The translations under genes were made by a program, and so were the position numbers. The notes under the pieces were generated by a model. The model made no database searches, was not told where the DNA came from, and saw nothing but the letters and a program-made list of their open reading frames with translations. This document shows positions 1-5,764 of a stretch of DNA of 9,567 nucleotides, in pieces (position 1 is the first letter of the stretch; each line of letters begins with the position of its first letter). This DNA comes from Bacillota bacterium. Its GTDB lineage: Bacteria; Bacillota; Clostridia; Saccharofermentanales; Fastidiosipilaceae. The stretch spans positions 1-9,567 of the forward strand of contig JAEZYR010000082.1 of the NCBI GenBank assembly GCA_023442635.1, given 5' to 3'.

Positions 1-260
1 ATGGCCATGCCAGCCGTGGCCAGACCCTGCGAAAGGGCTGTCAGAATGTTGATGATAGGGTTGGCGTAGCCCACGGCCGAGGCGATAACATGGTCGCCAG
101 CGTTATTCAGAAACAGGCCGTCCGTCAGCGGAATCAGCGACTGGATAAAGGCCATCAAAATGGTGGGCAGGGAGAGAAGCAGGAGGATGCGGATGGGATG
201 TCCGTTTAAGATCATATCGCGACGGGCATGGACATCACCCGCGACCAAGCGCAAACGCAT
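1..260 (-). CDS. MATE-family multidrug/cation efflux transporter, N-terminal part (runs off left edge)
   Basis: Read on the minus strand from ATG at 260-258, the frame stays open to the window edge and gives 86 residues. After a polar, basic start (MRLRLVAGDVHARRDMI) comes a hydrophobic helix, then 'PTILMAFIQSLIPLTDGLFL' and, after a short loop, 'GYANPIINILTALSQGLATA'. This order (helix 1, the D-G-x-F turn, helix 2 with 'NPIINILTALSQGL') is characteristic of the first two helices of MATE (DinF/NorM-like) proteins, which export drugs or metabolites in exchange for Na+ or H+. A good ribosome binding site (GGAGG, 261-265 on the plus strand as cctcc-complement region 261-270) lies just ahead of the ATG and supports the start. 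The family normally has about 450 residues and 12 helices, so roughly four fifths is missing here. The gene is divergent from the AEC permease, with 188 bp between them. Family assignment is fairly secure; the substrate is unknown. Confidence 0.75.
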   Translation of the reverse strand, partial: MRLRLVAGDVHARRDMILNGHPIRILLLLSLPTILMAFIQSLIPLTDGLFLNNAGDHVIASAVGYANPIINILTALSQGLATAGMA

Positions 261-319
261 AAACACCTCCAAGTGTAGGACAAATCAAGATCAAATCTTA
301 AGCATGAATCAGATCCCCT

Positions 320-348
320 AGATTACGCCTGTAAACCTTGAAGTTCAA
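320..348 (-). promoter_or_regulatory. Candidate sigma-A promoter for the MATE gene
   Basis: On the minus strand, TTGAAC (348-343) is followed after 17 bp by TAATCT (325-320). The -35 match is good; the -10 match is only fair. Initiation near 313 would give a leader of about 50 nt before the ATG at 260. The -35 overlaps a perfect small inverted repeat, TTGAA-G-TTCAA (338-348), which could bind a regulator. Longer arms CCCTAG (316-321) and CTAGGG (348-353) flank the same stretch. The promoter is inferred from pattern only. Confidence 0.3.
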
Positions 349-448
349 CTAGGGAGCGGCAAATCGAAGGGGGAAAAGGCCCTGCGAGCAGGGTAGAATC
401 TTCTTCAAGTGTGATAAAAAGAAGGGCAAAGCAGAAGGGGGCGCTACT

Positions 449-1393
449 TTGGACATTATTTCTTCGATCTTTACGCAAAACATCCTGCCAATCTTTCTCC
501 TGATTGCGGCAGGCTTTTTGCTCGGCAAGCTCTACAAAATAGAGATGACGACGCTCACGAGAATCAATCTTTGCCTCTTTGTGCCAGCCTTTACCTTCCG
601 CAATCTCTACGTGACGGCCATCGGCTCTGACGCCCTCAAGGCCTTGGGCTTTTCGCTTAGTTTGCTCCTCGTTTTGCTCGGGGTGGCCGTTGTGGTCGGG
701 CGCCTTTTGCGTTTGCCCCTGCCGCGCCGTAAGGCCTTCCAGAATGCCGTTGCTTTCTACAATTCGGGGAATATCGGCATTCCGCTGGTGACCCTGGTTT
801 TTGCGACTGCACCAGCAGCCGTGGCCAGCCTGGCTCTAGCTACACAGGTCATGGTGCTAGTCGTCCAGAACATCACGACCAATACCTTGGGCTATTACAA
901 TGCCTCGGCCGCCAAGCACCATTGGACAAAGGCCCTGGGGGCAGCTTTTCGGATGCCGACGGTCTACGCTGTGCCACTGGCCTTTTTGTGCAAGGCTCTG
1001 CCTTTTCAGATCCAGGCTACGGCTATTTGGCCTGCCTTGGATCTGCTCTCGAATGGCCTCGTGCCCATCGCCCTTGTGACGTTGGGCGTGCAGCTCACCC
1101 AGAGTCGCTTCCGCCTGAACGATCGCACCGTGCCCCTGGCCTTGCTTTTGCGCCTGGTGGGGGCGCCTTTGCTGGCCTTTGTTCTTTTGCGTGTGTGGGG
1201 GATACAGGGCGTGGTGGCTCAAACCCTGCTGATGACTTCGGCCGTTCCGACTGCCGTCAATACAGCCTTAATCGCCGTTGACTGCAAGAACGAAGCGGAC
1301 TTTGCGACGCAAGTCGTGGTGAGCTCGACCCTGCTTTGTGCGATCACCCTGATTGGCGTGATTGCCCTAGCCCAGCAACTCTTTCCCGTCTAG
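449..1393 (+). CDS. AEC (auxin efflux carrier) family transporter
   Basis: A 314-residue integral membrane protein of the AEC family, part of the bile/arsenite/riboflavin transporter superfamily, whose bacterial members move organic acids such as malate or other small anions. It is almost wholly hydrophobic, with about ten predicted helices in two similar halves. The family signature is visible as 'FYNSGNIGIP' (residues 103-112). The second half carries 'TLGVQL' (211-216), 'SAVPTAVNTALIA' (264-276) and a C-terminal 'ATQVVVSSTLL' (286-296), all typical. Length is normal for the family. The start is TTG: a G-rich ribosome binding site (AGAAGGGGG, 433-441) lies 7 nt ahead, and the residues that follow (MDIISSIFTQNILPIFLLIAAG) match a usual AEC N-terminus, whereas the first in-frame ATG would remove helix 1. 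It stands alone, divergent from the MATE gene and followed by long hairpins. The transported compound cannot be told. Confidence 0.85.
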   Translation: MDIISSIFTQNILPIFLLIAAGFLLGKLYKIEMTTLTRINLCLFVPAFTFRNLYVTAIGSDALKALGFSLSLLLVLLGVAVVVGRLLRLPLPRRKAFQNAVAFYNSGNIGIPLVTLVFATAPAAVASLALATQVMVLVVQNITTNTLGYYNASAAKHHWTKALGAAFRMPTVYAVPLAFLCKALPFQIQATAIWPALDLLSNGLVPIALVTLGVQLTQSRFRLNDRTVPLALLLRLVGAPLLAFVLLRVWGIQGVVAQTLLMTSAVPTAVNTALIAVDCKNEADFATQVVVSSTLLCAITLIGVIALAQQLFPV

Positions 1394-1703
1394 AGATAGC
1401 CTCGTTGCAAGCACTGGGGTGGCCCCAGTGCAAGCATTGGGGCCACCCCTGGCCTTAGCCTCGCAGCCTGCCTGTTTGGTCTAGCTATGCCGAGGGGGCT
1501 GACCTCGTGACGCTCCTCGACGCCTCAGCCAGATCTTCTGAACTTGTCTGTTTTGTCGAGAATAGATGTATTTTTCAGGCGTAAGCTTATGCAACTTTTC
1601 GCTCCTGATTGATTAAGGTAGGGTACAAACAGTCGCTGCAGATCACGGCAGCGACGCCATCTTTCAGCTTTGGCTGATAAGAACGAGTCTTAGGAGGAAG
1701 AAG
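1394..1703 (+). promoter_or_regulatory. Leader and probable promoter region of the sugar ABC importer operon
   Basis: This 310-bp gap holds no convincing gene. After the hairpins at 1407-1449 there is a 6-bp inverted repeat GGCTGA/TCAGCC (1497-1502, 1525-1530). A weak promoter-like pair follows: TTGTCT (1544-1549) and TATTTT (1569-1574), but the 19-bp spacing is long. Closer to the gene is a perfect 8-bp inverted repeat GTCGCTGC/GCAGCGAC (1632-1639 and 1648-1655, 8-nt loop), then a small TCAGC/GCTGA hairpin (1664-1677). Either could be an operator or an mRNA leader structure. The strong ribosome binding site AGGAGG (1692-1697) sits 6 nt before the ATG at 1704. I could not fix the transcription start. 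Confidence 0.35.
1407..1449 (+). terminator. Overlapping, mutually exclusive GC-rich hairpins after the AEC gene
   Basis: Fourteen bases after the AEC stop, a 13-base unit GCAAGCAYTGGGG occurs twice (1407-1419 and 1430-1442). Two stems compete. One is a perfect 9-bp hairpin, GCACTGGGG/CCCCAGTGC (1411-1419 with 1423-1431). The other is longer, pairing 1416-1431 with 1434-1449: up to 16 bp with one G-U pair, of which about 14 can form around the tight AA loop. No run of T follows, so this is not a classic intrinsic terminator. It may protect the 3' end of the mRNA, act with a factor, or be a repeat element. The palindrome is certain; its function is inferred. Confidence 0.5.
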
Positions 1704-3419
1704 ATGAAAAGCTTGAAGTCAAAGGCTGTAGCAGCCATGTCGGTGGTCTTGGCAGCAGCCCTGCTGACGGCCTGTGGTGGCCAGTCAGGTGGGGGGGCTG
1801 ACAAAGGCAAGCCGAGCGGAGAAAAGCCCTCACAAGGCGCATCGACAGCGGACGTCGAAAAGTCCGACCGCGTCGACGAAAACGGCCGCATGAAGGAGAC
1901 GGTGCCCCTCAAGATCATGGTGATTCAAGACACCAATATTGAGGACATGGAGACCAACCTTTACACCAAAAAGGTTGAGGAAAAGGCCAATGTCGACCTG
2001 ACTTTTGACTACTTGCCAGCTGGCAAGGACGCCCGCCAGAAATTAGCCCTGATGCTTCAGAGCCAGTCGGACTTGCCCGACCTCTTCGCTTTGAACTTGG
2101 GCTCAATCGAGACCTATGCCTACGGCCGCCAGGGCTACTTTATTGATCTCGAGCCCTACATGTCGCAGGGCGCCCACCGCACGAAGGACTTCCTGGAGAC
2201 CGAAGAAGGCCACCAGACGATGCCTTGGGTGCGCTCCCCAGACAACCATATTTACGGCTGGCCTCGCTACGTCATGGACATCGGCAACGACTGGGATCAC
2301 CGCATGTGGATCAACAAAACCTGGCTCGACAAGCTCGGCCTCAAAATGCCGACCACGACAGAGGAATACTACGAAGTCCTCAAGGCCTTCAAGACCCAAG
2401 ATCCGAACGGCAACGGCAAGGCCGACGAATACCCCCTTCTGGGCTGCACCACGGGTTGGAACTCCGATCCCATCCGCACCATCATGAACGCCTTTACCTA
2501 CTACAGCCCCTACAGCAGCTATCTGCAGGTTAATGATGAAGGCAAAATCCAGCTGGCCTATACCCAGCCAGAGTTTAAGGATGGTTTGGAATACCTCCAC
2601 AAGCTGTATGCTGAGGGTCTTTTGAGCGAGCTCTCCTTCACCCAGGATCTAAGCCAGTTCAAGCAGATCATCGAGGACAAGGACGCCCAGTTGCTCGGCT
2701 CGACTTGCGCGGGCTCCATGTCGGTTTACCAAGTGGCCAGCGAACGCAAGCGTGACATCGCCCCGATGCCCCCGCTCAAGGGGCCAAAGGGCGTGCAGTA
2801 CTCGCCTTACCGCAATACGATCCTGCCAGACGCCTTTGGTTACATCACCAGCAGCTGCAAAGATCCCCTAGCGGCCGCCATGGTCTTTGACGCGATGTAC
2901 GACCGCGACCTGTCCTTGCTGGCTCGCTTTGGCGAAAAGGACGTCGACTGGAAGACGCCAGAAGCAGGAGCCAAGGGTCTTTATGAAGAACTGGGCTACA
3001 AGCCGATCGTGGAGTACATCAACCCCATCTGGAACACAGCCCATAACAAGCATTGGCAAGAAGCGCATCCAACCTTGCGTACCTATGACATGATCGCTGG
3101 CGCCGTGTTCAGTGGCGATCCTTACGATTCGCAATACATGACCTCCATTGCGCTGCCCATGTACAAGGACAAGGCGCCGAAAAAGATCGTCAACCGCCTG
3201 GTTTACACCGAAGAAGAGACGGATGAGATCAGCGAGATTTTGAACAGCTTGAATACCTACAGAGAGGAGTCTTTGACCGCTTTTGTGACGGGTCAGAAGG
3301 CTTTGAGCGAGTGGGATCAATATGTGCAGGAGATCCAGAACATCGGTGCTGAAACCTACCTCAAGGTCGCTCAGCAGGCTTATGATCGCATGCAGGCACA
3401 GCTGCAAGATAGCAAATAA
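1704..3419 (+). CDS. Lipoprotein substrate-binding protein of a CUT1-type carbohydrate ABC importer (LplA/YtcQ-like)
   Basis: A 571-residue extracellular binding lipoprotein that captures an oligosaccharide and hands it to the permeases encoded just downstream. Residues 1-24 form a lipoprotein signal: basic start, hydrophobic core and lipobox L21-T22-A23-C24, with Cys24 the lipid anchor, followed by a flexible Gly/Ser/Lys linker to about residue 60. The mature part shows features of the large binding proteins that accompany LplB/LplC permeases: 'QSDLPDLFAL' (121-130), the short EF-hand-like loop DPNGNGKADEYP (233-244) that binds calcium in relatives, and 'EGLLSE' with aromatic residues suited to stacking sugars. 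Length (about 500-570) fits the family. The start is well supported by AGGAGG 6 nt upstream. It is the first gene of a three-gene operon; a 13-bp hairpin follows it and probably lets it be made in excess over the permeases. The sugar is not identifiable; relatives serve pectin, rhamnogalacturonan, alginate and other plant or host glycans. Confidence 0.9.
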   Translation: MKSLKSKAVAAMSVVLAAALLTACGGQSGGGADKGKPSGEKPSQGASTADVEKSDRVDENGRMKETVPLKIMVIQDTNIEDMETNLYTKKVEEKANVDLTFDYLPAGKDARQKLALMLQSQSDLPDLFALNLGSIETYAYGRQGYFIDLEPYMSQGAHRTKDFLETEEGHQTMPWVRSPDNHIYGWPRYVMDIGNDWDHRMWINKTWLDKLGLKMPTTTEEYYEVLKAFKTQDPNGNGKADEYPLLGCTTGWNSDPIRTIMNAFTYYSPYSSYLQVNDEGKIQLAYTQPEFKDGLEYLHKLYAEGLLSELSFTQDLSQFKQIIEDKDAQLLGSTCAGSMSVYQVASERKRDIAPMPPLKGPKGVQYSPYRNTILPDAFGYITSSCKDPLAAAMVFDAMYDRDLSLLARFGEKDVDWKTPEAGAKGLYEELGYKPIVEYINPIWNTAHNKHWQEAHPTLRTYDMIAGAVFSGDPYDSQYMTSIALPMYKDKAPKKIVNRLVYTEEETDEISEILNSLNTYREESLTAFVTGQKALSEWDQYVQEIQNIGAETYLKVAQQAYDRMQAQLQDSK

Positions 3420-3459
3420 GCCCCTGTTCAAAGCTTAGGTCGTCGTGTGACGCAAAGGC

Positions 3460-3488
3460 GAACTAGCCAGGCTAAGCCTGGCTAGTTC
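3460..3488 (+). terminator. 13-bp perfect hairpin between binding-protein and permease genes
   Basis: GAACTAGCCAGGC (3460-3472) pairs perfectly with GCCTGGCTAGTTC (3476-3488) around a 3-nt loop. No T tract follows, so it is unlikely to stop all transcription. In importer operons such hairpins commonly stabilise the upstream mRNA or cause partial termination, giving more binding protein than permease; that role is inferred here. A second, weaker pair GCCTAAG/CTTAGGC (3491-3497, 3524-3530) follows in the 147-bp gap. Confidence 0.6.
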
Positions 3489-3566
3489 TGGCCTAAGCCA
3501 AATGCAGCCGAGCCTGTTTTAGCCTTAGGCAGCGACGAGCCGACATTATTTCATTTAGGTGAAGCT

Positions 3567-4559
3567 ATGTTAAAAGAATCTTCCATCGCTACCAAAAGTC
3601 CACCCAAGTCGAAGGCTCCGAAGGGTCATCAGGTCTCAAAGGGGCGCCGTTTGGGCTATCGGATCATGACGCACTGGCAGCTTTATGTCTTTCTCGCGCT
3701 GCCCTTGTTGTACCTGATCATCTTCCAATACATCCCCATGGCTGGCATACAGCTTGCCTTCAAGCGCTTTCAGGGCAATTTGGGCATTTGGGGCAGTCCT
3801 TGGGTTGGCCTGACCTACTTCAAAAAATTCTTTGGCTCATATCAATTTGGCCGCGTCATTTCCAATACACTGTTGCTCTCTGGCTATGGCCTCATTGCGG
3901 GTTTCCCGATGCCCATCATCCTGGCCTTGGCTCTCAACGCGATGCGCTCGCGACGCTACAAGCGCTTTTCGCAGACGGTGACCTACTTGCCCTACTTTAT
4001 TTCGACGGTGGTCATGGTTTCGATTCTAGTGCAGGTCTTCAATCCGCGAGCTGGCCTGTTGATGAACTTGGTGCATCTTTTCAATCCTAGTGCCGAGTTG
4101 CCCAACTTGATCGCCAGCCCAAAAGCCGTCCGCCATCTTTACATCTGGTCGGGTGTTTGGCAGAGCATGGGCTACAACTCGATTATCTACATTGCGGCTC
4201 TGGCTTCGGTGGATCCTGAACTCCATGAGGCAGCCGAAATTGACGGCGCCAATCGCTTTCAGCGTCTGTGGCATATCGACTTTCCGACCATCCTGCCGAC
4301 AGCTTCGATCCTCTTGATCCTGAATGCTGGGCGCATCATGTCATTGGGTTTCGAGAAAATTTACCTGATGCAAAACAACCTGAACATCAGCTCGACGGAG
4401 GTCATCTCAACCTACATCTACAAAATCGGTCTGGCCAACGCCTTGCCCGATTTTTCCTATGGTACGGCGATTGGCCTGTTCAATTCCGTGATTAACTTGA
4501 TTTTGATCGTGGCTGTCAACCAGATTAGCAAGCGCCTGGGCGGCCAGAGCCTATTCTAG
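3567..4559 (+). CDS. ABC sugar importer permease, LplB/YteP-like (MalF-type subunit)
   Basis: A 330-residue inner-membrane permease, one half of the translocation channel. A basic cytoplasmic tail (residues 1-37) is followed by six predicted helices, beginning 'LYVFLALPLLYLIIFQYIPM' (39-58). That start, with 'MAGIQLAFKRF' after it, is characteristic of the LplB group. The cytoplasmic EAA loop that docks the ATPase reads E221-A-A-E-I-D-G227 and continues to F239-P240, with the conserved glycine intact. Family length is normal (about 300-330). The ribosome binding site is modest (AGGTGA, 3557-3562). The gene lies 147 bp after the binding-protein gene and only 16 nt before the second permease. 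No ATPase gene is in the operon, as is usual for CUT1 systems that share an MsmX/UgpC-like ATPase. Confidence 0.92.
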   Translation: MLKESSIATKSPPKSKAPKGHQVSKGRRLGYRIMTHWQLYVFLALPLLYLIIFQYIPMAGIQLAFKRFQGNLGIWGSPWVGLTYFKKFFGSYQFGRVISNTLLLSGYGLIAGFPMPIILALALNAMRSRRYKRFSQTVTYLPYFISTVVMVSILVQVFNPRAGLLMNLVHLFNPSAELPNLIASPKAVRHLYIWSGVWQSMGYNSIIYIAALASVDPELHEAAEIDGANRFQRLWHIDFPTILPTASILLILNAGRIMSLGFEKIYLMQNNLNISSTEVISTYIYKIGLANALPDFSYGTAIGLFNSVINLILIVAVNQISKRLGGQSLF

Positions 4560-4575
4560 AAAGGAGACTACCCAT

Positions 4576-5511
4576 ATGCGCAAAAAGAACACAGATACGG
4601 GTCGAACGGGCATGCGGGTCGTGCCTTTCGGACAGCTGGCCAAAGATGACAAGATCTTTTATGTCCTGCTGTACGTCCTGGTGACGCTTTTGCTAGCCAT
4701 CATCATTTATCCCTTGATCTATATCATCTCTTCGTCCTTTTCATCTCCAGCGGCGGTGGCTTCGGGGCAAGTTACCCTGCTGCCGGTCAAACCCAGCCTG
4801 GAGGGCTATCAGGCGGTTTTCAAGAATAAGTATGTGCTGACGGGCTATCGGAACACAATTTTTTATACGGCCTTGGGTACCTTTATTAACGTCGCCATGA
4901 CCATGATCGCGGCCTATCCGCTATCTCGGCCGACCTTGCCAGGGCGCAAGCTCTTTATGTACTTGTTCACCTTCACGATGCTTTTTTCGGGCGGCATGAT
5001 CCCGACTTACTTGCTCATTCGGGATCTCAAGATGCTAGATACCATCTGGGCCTTGGTCATACCAGGGGCGATCTCGGTCTACAACATGATGATCGCGAAG
5101 ACCTTTTTGCAGACCTCTATTCCGAATGATCTGTATGAGGCGGCGCAAATCGACGGCTGCTCGCATTTTCGCTATTTCTTCAATATTGTGTTGCCGCTCT
5201 CAAAAGCGATCCTGGCGGTTTTGGTTTTGTTCTACGCTGTCGGGCATTGGAACAGCTACTTCAACGCCTTTTTGTACTTGCAGAACAAAAAGCTCTTCCC
5301 TTTGCAAATTATTTTGCGTGAGATCCTGATCGCCAATACGATTGACACGTCCTTGGTGGTGGATCCTGAGGTGGCGGCGGCCAAGCAGGGTCTGGCGGAG
5401 TTGCTCAAGTACGCCTTGATCATCGTTTCCACAGTACCGGTGATGTGCCTGTACCCCTTCGTGCAGAAGTACTTCGTGAAGGGCGTCATGATTGGCTCGG
5501 TCAAGGGCTGA
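4576..5511 (+). CDS. ABC sugar importer permease, LplC/YtcP-like (MalG-type subunit)
   Basis: A 311-residue inner-membrane permease that pairs with the preceding gene product to form the importer channel. Six helices are predicted, the first at about 27-52. Recognisable pieces are 'FSGGMIPTYLLIRDL' (137-151), the EAA loop E188-A-A-Q-I-D-G194 through L206-P207, and the C-terminal signature 'YPFVQKYFVKGVMIGSVKG' (293-311), which is almost diagnostic for the LplC/YtcP group. Length is normal. The start is set by AAGGAG (4561-4566), 9 nt ahead of the ATG, and the gene begins 16 nt after the upstream permease, so the two are certainly co-transcribed. It is the last gene of the operon, and the strong terminator at 5569-5600 follows 57 nt after the stop. 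Confidence 0.93.
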   Translation: MRKKNTDTGRTGMRVVPFGQLAKDDKIFYVLLYVLVTLLLAIIIYPLIYIISSSFSSPAAVASGQVTLLPVKPSLEGYQAVFKNKYVLTGYRNTIFYTALGTFINVAMTMIAAYPLSRPTLPGRKLFMYLFTFTMLFSGGMIPTYLLIRDLKMLDTIWALVIPGAISVYNMMIAKTFLQTSIPNDLYEAAQIDGCSHFRYFFNIVLPLSKAILAVLVLFYAVGHWNSYFNAFLYLQNKKLFPLQIILREILIANTIDTSLVVDPEVAAAKQGLAELLKYALIIVSTVPVMCLYPFVQKYFVKGVMIGSVKG

Positions 5512-5568
5512 TTGGCCGTACAGAGCGTAGAGCCAAAGACCTAGCGTGCGGCTTGCCTCGGCCAAAAC

Positions 5569-5600
5569 AAAAGGACTGACCCACTGGGTCAGTCCTTTTT
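5569..5600. terminator. Bidirectional rho-independent terminator
   Basis: A perfect 14-bp stem pairs 5569-5582 (AAAAGGACTGACCC) with 5586-5599 (GGGTCAGTCCTTTT) around an ACT loop. It ends in five T on the plus strand and has the matching A run on the other side, so it can work in both directions. It closes the importer operon on the plus strand and can also stop transcription of the convergent DUF4838 gene. Confidence 0.93.
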
Positions 5601-5685
5601 GCTGGGTGCTGTGCCTAGTGCTGGGCTTAGCTTAGGGTAGAGAGTCTGGGTTTGGCCTAGGCTAGCTTGCGGCGTAAGGTCGAGC

Positions 5686-5764
5686 GCCCCTGTTCAGCCG
5701 ATAGCCAGACAGCCTCAGCCGATGGCCAAATGGCCGCCGACGGGCGCAAGACAGCCTCAGCCGA
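5686..5764. repeat. Degenerate short direct repeats at the 3' end of the DUF4838 gene
   Basis: AGACAGCCTCAGCCGA occurs exactly at 5707-5722 and again at 5749-5764. The second copy covers the last residues and stop codon of the convergent minus-strand gene (stop at 5759-5757). A related piece, TCAGCCGATAGCCAGA (5695-5710), resembles TCAGCCGATGGCCAAA (5715-5730), so the stretch looks like a worn tandem repeat. The rest of the gap after the terminator (5601-5685) shows only scattered TAGGCT/GGCTTAG-like words. Confidence 0.5.

Noticed and set aside
1544..1574. Promoter TTGTCT/TATTTT for the importer operon
   Set aside because: The 19-bp spacing and weak -10 make it too uncertain to list as a separate promoter; it is mentioned only in the leader entry.
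2103..2600. 165-codon minus-strand frame inside the binding-protein gene
   Set aside because: It is antisense to a confidently assigned lipoprotein gene; GC-biased codons create such open frames.
2868..3431. 187-codon minus-strand frame over the end of the binding-protein gene
   Set aside because: It is also an antisense shadow, without family features or an upstream signal.
3420..5696. 11-base word GCCCCTGTTCA after the binding-protein gene (3420-3430) and near the DUF4838 end (5686-5696)
   Set aside because: Repeats of 11 bases are expected by chance several times in a window of this length.
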